Of a stretch of 64,000 bases of DNA, positions 27,319-37,292 are shown piece after piece. Every line of letters starts with the position of its first letter. The first letter of the stretch is position 1. The stretch lies in NCBI GenBank assembly GCA_018822845.1, contig JAHJJD010000075.1, forward strand, positions 62,001 to 126,000. The letters are read 5' to 3'. The position numbers and the translations under genes are program-made. The notes under the pieces are model-generated. The model made no database searches. It had not been told where the DNA came from and saw only the letters and a list, made by a program, of their open reading frames with translations. The stretch is from Gammaproteobacteria bacterium (GTDB taxonomy: Bacteria > Pseudomonadota > Gammaproteobacteria > Thiotrichales > Thiotrichaceae).

Positions 27319-29208
27319 TTACTGAATCACGCCCTTCTCACGCAGCAGATTCTCAATCTCCGGCATGATGCTCACATCATCAATGGTCGACGGAACCGCA
27401 TACGGCTGACCATTCACCATCTGCCGCATGCTTTTACGCAGGATTTTGCCCGAACGTGTCTTCGGCAGGCGTTTGACGATGTAGGTGTCCTTGTAGCACG
27501 CAATCGCGCCGATGCTGCTACGGATCAACTGCACCAGTTCCTTGCTCAGCGTCGCTTCGTCGATGTCTGCGCCGGTTTTCAGCACTACCAGACCCATCGG
27601 AATCTGCCCTTTCAGGTCATCATCACGCGCTACCACTGCGCACTCGGCAACCATTGGGTGACTGCCCACGACTTCTTCCATCTCGCCAGTAGACAGGCGG
27701 TGGCCAGCAACGTTGATAACATCGTCGACACGACCCATAACGAATACATAGCCGTCTTCGTCGATGTAGCCGCCGTCACCGCTGGCATAATAGCCGTCAA
27801 AGGTTTGCAGGTAGCTGGACTTGAACTTTTCCACGTCACCCCACACGGTCGCCAGACAGCTTGGTGGCAGTGGCAGTTTGAGCGCGATGTAACCCTGTTC
27901 ACCAGTTGGCAGTTCCTGGCCATTTTCGTCCAGAATCTGCACATTGAAACCAGGCGTCGGGACGGTGGAGGAGCCCAGCTTGACCGGCATTGGCTCAACC
28001 CCTTGCAGGTTGGCGGTAATGCCCCAGCCGGTTTCGGTCTGCCACCAGTGGTCGATGACCGGCTTGCCGCTTTGTGCCATCAGCCATTCCTGGGTTGGCG
28101 GGTCGAGACGCTCGCCAGCGGAGAAAATGGTCAGCAGCTTGCTGAGGTCATATTTCTTCAGCATTTCGGCGTTTGGATCATCCTTCTTGATGGCGCGGAA
28201 GGCAGTCGGTGCAGTGAACAGCGCCTTGACGCCGTATTCTTCGCAAATGCGCCAGAAAGCACCCGCGTCCGGGGTCATGATTGGCTTGCCTTCGTACACG
28301 ATGGTGGTGCAGCCGTGCAACAGCGGGCCGTAAACGATGTAGGAATGGCCGACTACCCAGCCCACGTCGGATGCTGCCCAATACACATCGCCCGGCGCTA
28401 CGTTGTAAATGGCGCTCATGCTGTAGTTCAGGGCCACGGCATGGCCGCCGTTTTCACGCACCACGCCTTTCGGCTTGCCGGTGGTGCCGGAAGTGTAGAG
28501 GATGTAGAGCGGATCAATGCCCTTGACCGGTACGCAATCAGCGGGTTCAGCCGTTGCCATCAGCGTGTTCCAGTCGTGGTCACGGCCTTCGATCAGTGAA
28601 GCGGTTGCTTGCGGGCGCTGGAAGATGATGCAGCTTTGCGGCTTGTGGGAAGATAGATCGATGGCTTTGTCCAGCAGCGGCTTGTATTCGATGACTTTCT
28701 TGATCTCGATACCGCAGGAAGCGGTAATCATCACTTTCGGTTGTGCATCTTCAATGCGTTGTGCCAGCTCGGGAGCCGCAAAACCACCGAATACCACAGA
28801 ATGGATAGCACCCAGCCGCGCCGTCGCCAGCATGGAAATCACCGCTTCCGGGATCATCGGCATGTAAATGATGACGCGGTCGCCTTTTTCCACACCCAGA
28901 CCAGCCAGCATCCCGGCAGTTTTGGCGACTGCATCGCGCAGTTCGCGGTAGGTGTATTTGGCTTTGGTGTCGGTAACAGGCGAATCATAAATGATGGCGA
29001 TATTGTCGCCGCGCCCGTTTTCGACGTGGTAATCCAGCGCCATGTAGGCGGTGTTCATTTCACCATCGGCGAACCAGTGGTAAATGCCGTGTTCGTCCTG
29101 TGACAGGATTCTTTCAGGGAATTTGTACCAACTCAGGGATTCGGCCTTGTCTTTCCAGAACCCTTCCGGGTCTTTCATCGAACGTTCGTATTCGGCTTTG
29201 TAACTCAT
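27319..29208 (-). CDS. prpE: Propionyl-CoA synthetase (acyl-CoA synthetase family)
   Basis: 629 residues from ATG 29208, preceded by aggagag. AMP-forming synthetase motifs: YTSGTTGKPKGVVREN (phosphate loop), WWQTETGWGITA, YASGDGGYIDEDGYVFVMGR and the acetylatable lysine in TRSGKILRKSMRQM. Activates propionate to propionyl-CoA, feeding the methylcitrate cycle whose genes lie upstream on the same strand. Acetate could be a side substrate. Context decides for PrpE over Acs. Last gene of the operon. Confidence 0.93.
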   Translation of the reverse strand: MSYKAEYERSMKDPEGFWKDKAESLSWYKFPERILSQDEHGIYHWFADGEMNTAYMALDYHVENGRGDNIAIIYDSPVTDTKAKYTYRELRDAVAKTAGMLAGLGVEKGDRVIIYMPMIPEAVISMLATARLGAIHSVVFGGFAAPELAQRIEDAQPKVMITASCGIEIKKVIEYKPLLDKAIDLSSHKPQSCIIFQRPQATASLIEGRDHDWNTLMATAEPADCVPVKGIDPLYILYTSGTTGKPKGVVRENGGHAVALNYSMSAIYNVAPGDVYWAASDVGWVVGHSYIVYGPLLHGCTTIVYEGKPIMTPDAGAFWRICEEYGVKALFTAPTAFRAIKKDDPNAEMLKKYDLSKLLTIFSAGERLDPPTQEWLMAQSGKPVIDHWWQTETGWGITANLQGVEPMPVKLGSSTVPTPGFNVQILDENGQELPTGEQGYIALKLPLPPSCLATVWGDVEKFKSSYLQTFDGYYASGDGGYIDEDGYVFVMGRVDDVINVAGHRLSTGEMEEVVGSHPMVAECAVVARDDDLKGQIPMGLVVLKTGADIDEATLSKELVQLIRSSIGAIACYKDTYIVKRLPKTRSGKILRKSMRQMVNGQPYAVPSTIDDVSIMPEIENLLREKGVIQ

Positions 29209-29228
29209 CTTTTCTCTCCTCCTCAAAT

Positions 29229-30407
29229 TTAGAAACTGTCGCCCGGAATGCGTACCCAGCCTTCCATCAACACCCGCGCACTGCGGCTCATCACGACTTT
29301 TTCCACTTTCCAGTCACCGTTGGTGGCACTCGCGGCAGCGCCCACTTTCAAGGTACCGGAAGGGTGTCCGAAGGTCACGACACTGCGGTCACCACCACCT
29401 GCGGCGAGGTTGACCAATGTGCCGGGAATGGCAGCGGCAGTACCGATAGCAACAGCAGCAGTACCCATCATTGCATGATGCAGTTTGCCCATCGACAAGG
29501 CGCGAACGTTCAAATCAATGTCGGTTGCGTTGATCTGCTTACCGCTGGATGATACATAGGCTTGCGGCTTGCCAACAAACGCCACTTTAGGCGTGTGCTG
29601 ACGGCCTGCGGCTTCAGCAACATCATTGATCAAACCCATTTTCAGCGCACCGTAAGCACGGATGGTTTCAAACATTGCCAGTGCTTTCGGGTCGCCATTG
29701 ATGGCTTCCTGCAATTCGCAGCCGGTGTAACCGATGTCTGCCGCATTCAGAAATACGGTCGGGATACCAGCATTGATCATGGTAGCCTGGAAGGTGCCAA
29801 CACCCGGCACTTCCAGCTCATCCACCAGATTGCCAGTAGGGAACATGGCGTCAGTGGCGTCCACCGGGCTAATGAATTCCACTTGCACTTCTGCCGCCGG
29901 GAAGGTCACGCCATCCAGCTCGAAATCGCCGGTTTCCTGCACTTCGCCATTGGTCATCGGCACGTTGGCAATAATGGTTTTCTGGATGTTTTTCTGCCAG
30001 ATGCGTACCACGGCAATGCCGTTTTGCGGGACGCGCCCGGCATCCACCAAACCGTTATTGATGGCAAATGAGCCAACCGCAGCGGTTAAATTGCCGCAGT
30101 TGCCGCTCCAGTCGACGAAAGGCTTGTCGATGGCAACCTGCCCAAACAGGTAATCCACGTCATGGTCGGGTTGTTCGCTTTTCGCCAGAATCACGGTCTT
30201 GCTGGTGCTGGAAGTTGCGCCACCCATGCCGTCGGTTTGTTTGCCGTAAGGGTCGGGGCTACCGATCACGCGCAGCAATAATGCATCACGCGCTGCACCG
30301 GGGACTTGCGCCACTTCCGGCAAGTCGGTCAGGTTGAAAAACACACCTTTCGATGTGCCGCCACGCATATACGTAGCGGGGATTTTGATTTGTGGAACTT
30401 GGGACAT
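29229..30407 (-). CDS. prpF: AcnD-accessory protein PrpF
   Basis: 392 residues, full length. PrpF signatures: PATYMRGGTSKGVFF, IGSPDPYGKQTDGMGGATSS, DWSGNCGNLTAAVGSFAI and GKLHHAMMGTAAVAIGTAAA. It has a diaminopimelate-epimerase-like fold and isomerises the trans-aconitate-like product of AcnD. Its ATG overlaps the acnD stop by one base (taatg), so the two are translationally coupled, which matches their shared function. Confidence 0.96.
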   Translation of the reverse strand: MSQVPQIKIPATYMRGGTSKGVFFNLTDLPEVAQVPGAARDALLLRVIGSPDPYGKQTDGMGGATSSTSKTVILAKSEQPDHDVDYLFGQVAIDKPFVDWSGNCGNLTAAVGSFAINNGLVDAGRVPQNGIAVVRIWQKNIQKTIIANVPMTNGEVQETGDFELDGVTFPAAEVQVEFISPVDATDAMFPTGNLVDELEVPGVGTFQATMINAGIPTVFLNAADIGYTGCELQEAINGDPKALAMFETIRAYGALKMGLINDVAEAAGRQHTPKVAFVGKPQAYVSSSGKQINATDIDLNVRALSMGKLHHAMMGTAAVAIGTAAAIPGTLVNLAAGGGDRSVVTFGHPSGTLKVGAAASATNGDWKVEKVVMSRSARVLMEGWVRIPGDSF

Positions 30408-33010
30408 TACGCATCTGCTCCTTCGAGGAAGTCCTGCGCAAAGCGTTGCAATACACCACCTGCGTTGTACACCCGTACTTCCGCCGCAGTATCCAAACGG
30501 CAGGTGACCGGAATGCGCACGGTTTCGCCGTTTCTGCGATGCATCACCACGGTCAAGTCAGCGCGTGGCGCGAGTTCACCTTCCACATCATAGCTTTCGG
30601 TGCCGTCGATGGCGTAAGTCTTGCGCGTTTCACCAGCCTTGAACTCCAGCGGCAGCACGCCCATCCCAACGAGGTTGGTACGGTGGATGCGCTCGAAACC
30701 TTCCGCCATAATCGCTTCGACACCCGCCAGACGCACGCCTTTGGCAGCCCAGTCACGGCTGGAACCTTGACCGTAATCCGCACCCGCCACAATGATCAGC
30801 GGTTGCTTGCGTTCCATGTAGGTTTCGATCGCTTCCCACATGCGCATGACTTTGCCTTCTGGCTCAACCCGCGCCAAAGAACCTTGCTTGACGTTGCCAT
30901 CCACCACTGCCATTTCATTGATCAGCTTGGGGTTGGCGAAGGTGGCACGTTGCGCCGTCAGGTGGTCGCCACGGTGGGTGGCGTAAGAGTTGAAGTCTTC
31001 TTCCGGCAAGCCCATTTTGTGCAGGTATTCACCTGCCGCACTGTTCATCATGATCGCGTTGGAAGGCGACAGGTGGTCAGTGGTGATATTGTCGGGCAAC
31101 ACGGCTAACGGCAGCATCCCTTTCAGGGTGCGCTCACCTGCCAATGCACCTTCCCAGTAAGGGGGGCGGCGGATGTAGGTGGACATAGGCCGCCAGTCAT
31201 ACAACGGGCTTTTTGCCTGTTCGATCACACCGAGGTCAAACATCGGGATGTAGATTTGTTTGAACTGTTCTGGCTTAACGCTGGCTGCAACGATTGCGTC
31301 GATTTCTTCGTCAGCAGGCCAGATGTCTTTGAGCGTGATGGGGTTGCCGGATGCGTCCGTACCCAGTGCGTCTTTCTCGATGTCGAAACGGATTGTGCCT
31401 GCAATCGCGTAAGCCACTACCAGCGGCGGGGACGCGAGGAACGCTTGTTTCGCATACGGGTGGATACGCCCGTCAAAGTTACGGTTGCCAGACAGGACAG
31501 CGGTTGCGTACAAGTCACGGTCAATGATTTCTTGCTGGATAACCGGGTCGAGTGCGCCTGATATGCCGTTACAGGTGGTGCAAGCAAACGCGACGATGCC
31601 AAAGCCCAGTTGTTCCAGTTCCGTCAGCAAACCGGCTTCTTTCAGGTACAACTCGGCAACTTTGGAACCCGGTGCGAAAGACGATTTCACCCACGGCTTG
31701 CGTACCAGACCCAGCTTGTTGGCATTGCGTGCCAGCAAGGCGGCGGCAACCACGTTGCGTGGGTTGGAGGTGTTGGTGCAAGACGTAATCGCAGCAATGA
31801 TGACCGCGCCATCCGGCATTTTGCCTTCAGCTTCTTCGGCTTGCGCCGCTGCCAGATTCACCGCAATGCCGCGTTCTGCCAAGTCAGACGTTGGCAAGCG
31901 ACGATGCGGGTTGGAAGGCCCTGCCATATTACGTACCACGGTAGACAGATCGAACTCCAGTACACGCGGGTATTTTGCGTTCACCAGTGCATCCGCCCAT
32001 AGCCCCGTGGTTTTGGCGTAGTTTTCAACCAGTGCAACTTGCTCAGGTTCGCGCCCGGTCAGTTTCAGGTAGTCGATGGTTTGTTCGTCGATGTAGAACA
32101 TGCCCGCCGACGCGCCGAATTCCGGGGTCATATTGGAAATGGTGGCACGGTCGCCGATGGTGAGGTTTTTCGCTCCTTCGCCGAAGAATTCCAGCCAAGC
32201 GGAAACGACACGCTCTTTGCGCAGGAATTCGGTGATCGCCAGCACGATGTCGGTGGCGGTGATGCCGGGTTGACGTTTGCCGGTCAGTTTCACGCCGATA
32301 ATGTCGGGCAGGCGCATCATGGAAGGTAGGCCCAGCATGACAGTTTCGGCTTCCAGCCCACCCACACCAATCGCGATAACGCCGAGCGCGTCAACGTGTG
32401 GCGTGTGGCTGTCAGTGCCGACGCAAGTGTCAGGGAAGGCCACGCCGTCACGCGCTTGAATCACTGGAGACATTTTCTCCAGATTGATCTGGTGCATGAT
32501 GCCGTTGCCAGCAGGAATCACGTCCACGTTCTTGAATGCGGTTTTCGTCCACTCGATGAAGTGGAAACGGTCTTCGTTACGACGGTCTTCGATAGCGCGG
32601 TTTTTGGCAAAGGCATCGGGGTCAAAACCGCCGCATTCGACTGCCAGCGAGTGGTCAACAATCAACTGGGTGGGAACGACCGGGTTAACTTTCGCCGGGT
32701 CGCCGCCTTGGTCGGCAATCGCGTCACGCAAACCAGCCAGGTCAACCAGCGCGGTTTGACCGAGGATGTCGTGGCAGACCACGCGGGCGGGATACCACGG
32801 GAAATCGAGGTCTTGCTTGCCTTCGATGAGCTGTTTCAGGGAATCAGTCAGCATGTCGGGTTCGCAACGGCGTACCAGTTGTTCTGCCAAGACGCGGGAC
32901 GTGTACGGCAGGGTTTCGTAGCTGCCCGGTTGGATGGCTTCGATGGCGGCGCGGGTGTCGAAGTAGTCCAGCGTTGTGTTGGGTAACGGTTTACGGTATT
33001 GAGTATTCAT
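30407..33010 (-). CDS. acnD: Fe/S-dependent 2-methylcitrate dehydratase AcnD
   Basis: 867 residues from ATG 33010 (the frame continues into palindromic DNA upstream, not coding). Aconitase superfamily with cluster cysteines in FACTTCNGISG and AAITSCTNTSNP, IGTDSHTPHVDALGV-like and YGQGSSRDWAAKG motifs. It dehydrates 2-methylcitrate in propionate breakdown and needs PrpF. The adjacent prpF and absence of prpD distinguish it from AcnA. A perfect inverted repeat lies just before its start. Confidence 0.95.
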   Translation of the reverse strand: MNTQYRKPLPNTTLDYFDTRAAIEAIQPGSYETLPYTSRVLAEQLVRRCEPDMLTDSLKQLIEGKQDLDFPWYPARVVCHDILGQTALVDLAGLRDAIADQGGDPAKVNPVVPTQLIVDHSLAVECGGFDPDAFAKNRAIEDRRNEDRFHFIEWTKTAFKNVDVIPAGNGIMHQINLEKMSPVIQARDGVAFPDTCVGTDSHTPHVDALGVIAIGVGGLEAETVMLGLPSMMRLPDIIGVKLTGKRQPGITATDIVLAITEFLRKERVVSAWLEFFGEGAKNLTIGDRATISNMTPEFGASAGMFYIDEQTIDYLKLTGREPEQVALVENYAKTTGLWADALVNAKYPRVLEFDLSTVVRNMAGPSNPHRRLPTSDLAERGIAVNLAAAQAEEAEGKMPDGAVIIAAITSCTNTSNPRNVVAAALLARNANKLGLVRKPWVKSSFAPGSKVAELYLKEAGLLTELEQLGFGIVAFACTTCNGISGALDPVIQQEIIDRDLYATAVLSGNRNFDGRIHPYAKQAFLASPPLVVAYAIAGTIRFDIEKDALGTDASGNPITLKDIWPADEEIDAIVAASVKPEQFKQIYIPMFDLGVIEQAKSPLYDWRPMSTYIRRPPYWEGALAGERTLKGMLPLAVLPDNITTDHLSPSNAIMMNSAAGEYLHKMGLPEEDFNSYATHRGDHLTAQRATFANPKLINEMAVVDGNVKQGSLARVEPEGKVMRMWEAIETYMERKQPLIIVAGADYGQGSSRDWAAKGVRLAGVEAIMAEGFERIHRTNLVGMGVLPLEFKAGETRKTYAIDGTESYDVEGELAPRADLTVVMHRRNGETVRIPVTCRLDTAAEVRVYNAGGVLQRFAQDFLEGADA

Positions 33011-33034
33011 AGTGTCCTGATTTTTGCTGTCCGA

Positions 33035-33100
33035 AGAGGGCGTATGCAATACGCCCCTACAGGAGATGTTCTGCGTAGGGGCGTATTGCATACGCCCTCT
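33035..33100. repeat. Perfect 26-bp inverted repeat (REPIN) between prpC and acnD
   Basis: Left arm 33035-33060 and right arm 33075-33100 are exact reverse complements; each contains gtaggggcgtattgcatacg. The 14-base loop is 33061-33074. The unit begins with GTAG like REP elements. In the prp transcript it forms a very stable hairpin between the stop of prpC and the start of acnD, where it could stabilise or attenuate part of the message. Confidence 0.9.
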
Positions 33101-33115
33101 TTGCTACGGCATTGT

Positions 33116-34264
33116 TCACCCACGTTCTGCCAGCGGCGCAAACGCCAGATTCTCTGGCCCCACGTAATTCGCACTCGGGCGAATAATCTTGCCGTCTTCG
33201 CGCTGCTCGATTACGTGCGCACCCCAGCCAGTGACGCGGGAAATGACGAAAATCGGCGTGAACATGTCGGTCGGTACACCCATTTGCCCGTAGGAAACCG
33301 CAGAGAACCAGTCGAGGTTCGGGAACATTTTCTTCAGTTCCCACATGGTGGATTCCAGGCGGTCGGCGATGTCGTACATCTTCATGTCGCCGTTTTCTTC
33401 GGCAAGTTGCTTGGCAACGCGCTTGATGACCACGTTACGCGGGTCAGCAATGGTGTAAACCGGGTGACCAAAACCGATGACAATTTCCTTTTTGGCAACC
33501 CGCGCGCGGATGTCGGCTTCGGCTTCATCAGCACTGTTGTAGCGGGTCTGGATGCGTTGCGCTTCTTCGTTAGCGCCACCGTGTTTGGGGCCACGCAATG
33601 CGCCGATTGCACCGGTGATGCAGGAATACATATCGGAATTCGTGCCAGCAATGACGCGGGCGGCGAAGGTGGAGGCGTTGAATTCATGCTCTGCGTACAG
33701 GATCAGCGAGGTGTGCATCGCACGTACCCATGACTCACTCGGCTTTTCGCCGTGCAGCAGGTGCAGGAAATGCCCGCCGACGGTTTCGTCATCGGTTTCG
33801 ACCTCGATCACCTTGCCGTTGATGGCGTAGTGATACCAATACAGCAGCATGGAACCGAAGCTGGCAATCATGCGGTCGATGATATTGCGGGCATCGGCAG
33901 CGGGGTGGTGTTCCTTTTCCGGCATACATGCGCCGAGCACGGAACAGCCGGTGCGCATCACATCCATCGGGTGGGTGGAGGGTGGCAGGGCTTCGAGTGC
34001 TTGCTTGACGGGCATCGGCAGGCCGCGCAGCGATTTCAGCTTGCGCTTGTAAGCTTTGAGTTCGGATGCGTTTGGCAGTTTGCCATGCACGATCAGGTGG
34101 GCGATTTCCTCAAATTCGGCCTGTTCGGCGAAGTCGAGAATGTCGTAGCCACGGTAGTGCAGGTCGTTGCCAGTGCGGCCTACGGTGCAGATGGCGGTAT
34201 TGCCTGCGGCTGTGCCGGACAGGGCGACGGATTTCTTGGCTTTGGGTAAAACTTGCTCTGACAT
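33116..34264 (-). CDS. prpC: 2-methylcitrate synthase
   Basis: 382 residues. Citrate-synthase superfamily: [20 protein letters not shown] near the start, [18 protein letters not shown] (catalytic His), [16 protein letters not shown] (His), and a late [20 protein letters not shown] with the catalytic Asp region replaced in the usual PrpC way. Condenses propionyl-CoA and oxaloacetate. Twelve bases separate it from prpB upstream. Confidence 0.96.
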   Translation of the reverse strand: MSEQVLPKAKKSVALSGTAAGNTAICTVGRTGNDLHYRGYDILDFAEQAEFEEIAHLIVHGKLPNASELKAYKRKLKSLRGLPMPVKQALEALPPSTHPMDVMRTGCSVLGACMPEKEHHPAADARNIIDRMIASFGSMLLYWYHYAINGKVIEVETDDETVGGHFLHLLHGEKPSESWVRAMHTSLILYAEHEFNASTFAARVIAGTNSDMYSCITGAIGALRGPKHGGANEEAQRIQTRYNSADEAEADIRARVAKKEIVIGFGHPVYTIADPRNVVIKRVAKQLAEENGDMKMYDIADRLESTMWELKKMFPNLDWFSAVSYGQMGVPTDMFTPIFVISRVTGWGAHVIEQREDGKIIRPSANYVGPENLAFAPLAERG

Positions 34265-34276
34265 ACTTGCTCCTCT

Positions 34277-35173
34277 TTATTCCGCGCCTTTCTCGGCAAA
34301 CAATTGGTCTAACTTCTGTTCAAATGCGTGGTAGCCGATGGTGTCGTACAGCTCCATGCGGGTCTGCATGGTGTCGATCACGCTTTGTTGCGTGCCTTCA
34401 TTCAGCAGGTGGGTGTAAACGTTTTCAGCCGCCTTGCACATGGCGCGGAAGGCGCTCAGTGGGTACAGCACCAGTTGCACGCCAACCGCAGCGAGTTCGG
34501 TGGTGGTGTACAGCGGGGTTGCACCGAATTCGGTGATGTTGGCCAGTACCGGCACTTTGATCACCTTGGTGAATTCAGCGTACTGTTCCAGTTTGTTCAT
34601 GGCTTCCGGGAAGATCATGTCGGCACCGGCTTCGACGCAAGCCATGGCGCGGTCGATGGCGGATTGCATCCCTTCTACGGCGAGTGCGTCGGTACGTGCC
34701 ATGATCACGAAGCTGTCATCGGTACGTGCATCAACGGCAGATTTCACCCGGTCGACCATTTCTTGCAGCGAAACAATCGCTTTGTTGGGGCGATGACCGC
34801 AACGCTTTTGCATGACCTGGTCTTCAATGTGGAAACCGGCCACACCTGCCTGGATCATTTCGCGGGTAGCGCGGGCAATGTTAAAAGTGCCGCCCCAGCC
34901 CGTATCAATGTCAACCAACAGGGGCGCAGAAGTTACGGCAGTAATGCGCTTGGCATCTTCCAGCACGTCGTGCAGGGTGGTAATGCCCAGGTCGGGGATG
35001 CCCAGTGAGGAAGCAGCGACGCCGCCACCGGACAGGTACAACGCCTTGTGGCCGACTTTTTCGGCAATGATGGCGCTATTGGCGGTTACAGCCCCGACGA
35101 CTTGCAGGGGGTGGTTTTGTTCAACTGCCTGACGCAGTTTTTGTCCGGGAGACAAGTTTTGGTTTGCTGTCAT
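34277..35173 (-). CDS. prpB: 2-methylisocitrate lyase
   Basis: 298 residues from ATG 35173 (preceded by gagga). PEP mutase/isocitrate lyase fold: [60 protein letters not shown] with the KRCGH active-site loop, [13 protein letters not shown]. Splits 2-methylisocitrate to pyruvate and succinate. Its start lies inside the 3' end of the gntR gene (53-base overlap in another frame), so regulator and enzymes share one transcript. Confidence 0.96.
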   Translation of the reverse strand: MTANQNLSPGQKLRQAVEQNHPLQVVGAVTANSAIIAEKVGHKALYLSGGGVAASSLGIPDLGITTLHDVLEDAKRITAVTSAPLLVDIDTGWGGTFNIARATREMIQAGVAGFHIEDQVMQKRCGHRPNKAIVSLQEMVDRVKSAVDARTDDSFVIMARTDALAVEGMQSAIDRAMACVEAGADMIFPEAMNKLEQYAEFTKVIKVPVLANITEFGATPLYTTTELAAVGVQLVLYPLSAFRAMCKAAENVYTHLLNEGTQQSVIDTMQTRMELYDTIGYHAFEQKLDQLFAEKGAE

Positions 35174-35846
35174 GATCCTCATCCATCATTTCACTGATAC
35201 TTTTCCATGCGCCACTGATATGGCGGCGCATGAGCATTTCGGCCAGTTCGCCATCACGATCAGCAATCGCTTCGACGATCTGGCGGTGTTGCTGCAAGGC
35301 AGGGCGAGTGCGGCTGGCCAACCGGCTGGTGCGGTAACGGCACATACGCAGTAGCTGGTACAGCTCGCCTGCCAGCAGGTCGATCAGCATCTGGTTGCGG
35401 CTCCCCAGTGCGATCTGGTAGTGAAAGTCGAAATCGCCTTCACTCTGTATGTAAATCTGGCCGTCAGTCGCTTCGATCTGTTCTGCATGCTGGCCAAGCA
35501 GCAATAACAGTGTGTTGACTTCTTCGTCTGTCATGCGTTCTGCTGCCATGCGGCAAGCCATGCCTTCCAGCGCTTCACGCACGGAATACAGGTCGGCCAT
35601 CATGTCCTTGTTCAACTGCACGACCCGCACGCCTGCGTGGGGAATGCGCCTTACCAGACGCATGCCTTCCAGTTGGCGCAAGGCTTCGCGCAACGGGCCG
35701 CGCCCGATTCCGAACAGGGATGTCAGCTCGGCTTCATTAAGTTTTTGCCCCTGGATCAGTTCTCCAGTAATAATGGCTTGTACCAGCCGGGTGGAGGCTC
35801 TGTCTGCGAGGGTGCCTTCTTCTACGGATGCTTGTGGTGCTAGCAT
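35121..35846 (-). CDS. GntR-family regulator with FCD domain, likely of the methylcitrate operon
   Basis: 241 residues from ATG 35846 (ggag upstream); the longer open frame upstream is non-coding. N-terminal winged helix [40 protein letters not shown], then an all-helical FCD ligand domain ([60 protein letters not shown] with metal-site histidines). It leads the prpBC-acnD-prpF-prpE transcript and most likely responds to a methylcitrate-cycle intermediate. Two TTGT-N2-ACAA palindromes upstream are its probable sites. Confidence 0.9.
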   Translation of the reverse strand: MLAPQASVEEGTLADRASTRLVQAIITGELIQGQKLNEAELTSLFGIGRGPLREALRQLEGMRLVRRIPHAGVRVVQLNKDMMADLYSVREALEGMACRMAAERMTDEEVNTLLLLLGQHAEQIEATDGQIYIQSEGDFDFHYQIALGSRNQMLIDLLAGELYQLLRMCRYRTSRLASRTRPALQQHRQIVEAIADRDGELAEMLMRRHISGAWKSISEMMDEDHDSKPKLVSRTKTASGS

Positions 35847-35860
35847 AATGTTATCTCCAG

Positions 35861-35937
35861 ATTGTCGACAATCCATCCTTGAATCATACCACCCATACGG
35901 AATAATGGAAGCCTTACCCTGTATTTTGTAGACAAAA
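35861..35937. promoter_or_regulatory. Two candidate operators for the GntR regulator
   Basis: attgtcgacaat at 35861-35872 is a perfect 12-base palindrome, 14 bases upstream of the gntR ATG. ttttgt-ag-acaaaa at 35924-35937 has the same TTGT-N2-ACAA core. FCD-type GntR proteins typically bind such short palindromes. Their location fits autoregulation and control of the prp genes; the centres are about 64 bases apart. Confidence 0.6.
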
Positions 35938-36087
35938 AGGCTGTGCTGGTTATGTTTTCCATTTGATGGGGGCGAGTTTTGTCCTGATATATTGTGGCAG
36001 TGTAAAATGCTGCGCCGCACATTTAGCTGAAGACGCACATGGACACTCTGCCGGGCAGGGAGTAAAATGCCCCCCTACAAAATTTTG

Positions 36088-36112
36088 ACGGGATGAGCGC
36101 GCCTCATCCCGT
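36088..36112 (+). promoter_or_regulatory. Strong hairpin in the carA leader
   Basis: Perfect 10-base stem acgggatgag / ctcatcccgt with a five-base loop, followed by tttcgc, 26 bases before the carA start. It could be an attenuator or terminator-like element in the carAB leader. A nine-codon open frame including the stop (36039-36065) precedes it, but its translation is unproven. Confidence 0.5.
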
Positions 36113-36138
36113 TTCGCATGTAGACTTCGGAGGTTCTT

Positions 36139-37278
36139 TTGAACAAGCAAGCACTGCTGGTGCTGGAAGACGGGAGTGTCTTCCACGGGCGTTCCATTGG
36201 CTGCGACGGCCAGACCACGGGTGAAGTGGTTTTCAATACAGCCCTTACCGGATACCAGGAAATCCTTACAGACCCGTCCTATTCACGTCAAATTGTTACC
36301 CTGACTTACCCCCACATTGGTAACGTTGGTGTAAACCAGGAAGATACAGAATCCACCCAGGTGCACGCTGCTGGCCTGATCGTGCGTGATGTTCCTGCGG
36401 TTTACAGCTGCTGGCGTGCGGAAGAATCCCTGCCAGACTATCTTACCCGTAATAATATTGTGGCTATTGCCGACATCGATACCCGTCGCCTGACCCGCAT
36501 CCTGCGCGAAAAGGGTGCACAGCGTGGTTGTATCGTTGCTGGTGAAAACCTGCATGAAGCCAGTGCGCTGGAAGCTGCCCGCGCATTCCCCGGCCTGCAA
36601 GGCATGGATCTGGCAAAGGAAGTCACCGCTAGCGAAAGCTATGTATGGACTGAGGGAAGCTGGAAACTCAACCCCGCTGAGCCACGTGCGTCCACTGCCG
36701 AAAACGCCGAGTTCAATGTGGTTGCCTACGATTACGGCGTTAAAACCAACATCCTGCGCATGCTGGTGGATCGCGGCTGCCGCGTGACGGTCGTGCCCGC
36801 GCAAACCCCGGCGAGTGCAGTGCTGGCAATGAATCCGGATGGTGTGTTCCTGTCCAACGGCCCCGGCGATCCGGAACCGTGCGATTATGCGATTGCCGCG
36901 ATTCAGGAAGTGCTGGAACAGAAAGTGCCGACCTTCGGTATCTGCCTGGGTCACCAATTGCTTGGCCTTGCCAGTGGTGCGAAAACCATCAAAATGAAGT
37001 TCGGTCATCACGGTGCCAACCATCCAGTACAAGACCTCGACAATAAACACGTGATGATCAGCAGCCAGAACCACGGTTTCGCCGTCGATGAAACTACCCT
37101 GCCTGACAACGTGCGTGCCACTCACCGCTCCCTGTTCGACGGAACCTTGCAGGGCATTGCGCGTACTGATTGCCCGGCCATCAGCTTCCAGGGTCACCCG
37201 GAAGCCAGCCCCGGCCCGCACGACGTAGCACCCGTATTCGACCGCTTCATTGATATGATGCGTGCCGCAAAAAACTGA
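36139..37278 (+). CDS. carA: Carbamoyl-phosphate synthase small subunit (glutaminase)
   Basis: 379 residues. The start is a TTG with cggaggt just upstream; no ATG fits the N-terminus [21 protein letters not shown]. coli carA is also known to start at UUG. The N-terminal domain covers about 1-150. The C-terminal class I glutamine amidotransferase has [13 protein letters not shown] (Cys nucleophile) and [13 protein letters not shown] (His, Glu). It supplies ammonia to CarB for pyrimidine and arginine synthesis. Confidence 0.97.
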   Translation: MNKQALLVLEDGSVFHGRSIGCDGQTTGEVVFNTALTGYQEILTDPSYSRQIVTLTYPHIGNVGVNQEDTESTQVHAAGLIVRDVPAVYSCWRAEESLPDYLTRNNIVAIADIDTRRLTRILREKGAQRGCIVAGENLHEASALEAARAFPGLQGMDLAKEVTASESYVWTEGSWKLNPAEPRASTAENAEFNVVAYDYGVKTNILRMLVDRGCRVTVVPAQTPASAVLAMNPDGVFLSNGPGDPEPCDYAIAAIQEVLEQKVPTFGICLGHQLLGLASGAKTIKMKFGHHGANHPVQDLDNKHVMISSQNHGFAVDETTLPDNVRATHRSLFDGTLQGIARTDCPAISFQGHPEASPGPHDVAPVFDRFIDMMRAAKN

Positions 37279-37292
37279 TTTGGTGAGAGACA

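Noticed and set aside
27259-28599. A 446-codon open frame antisense to prpE
   Set aside because: Starts in repeat DNA and mirrors the prpE gene; no recognisable protein.
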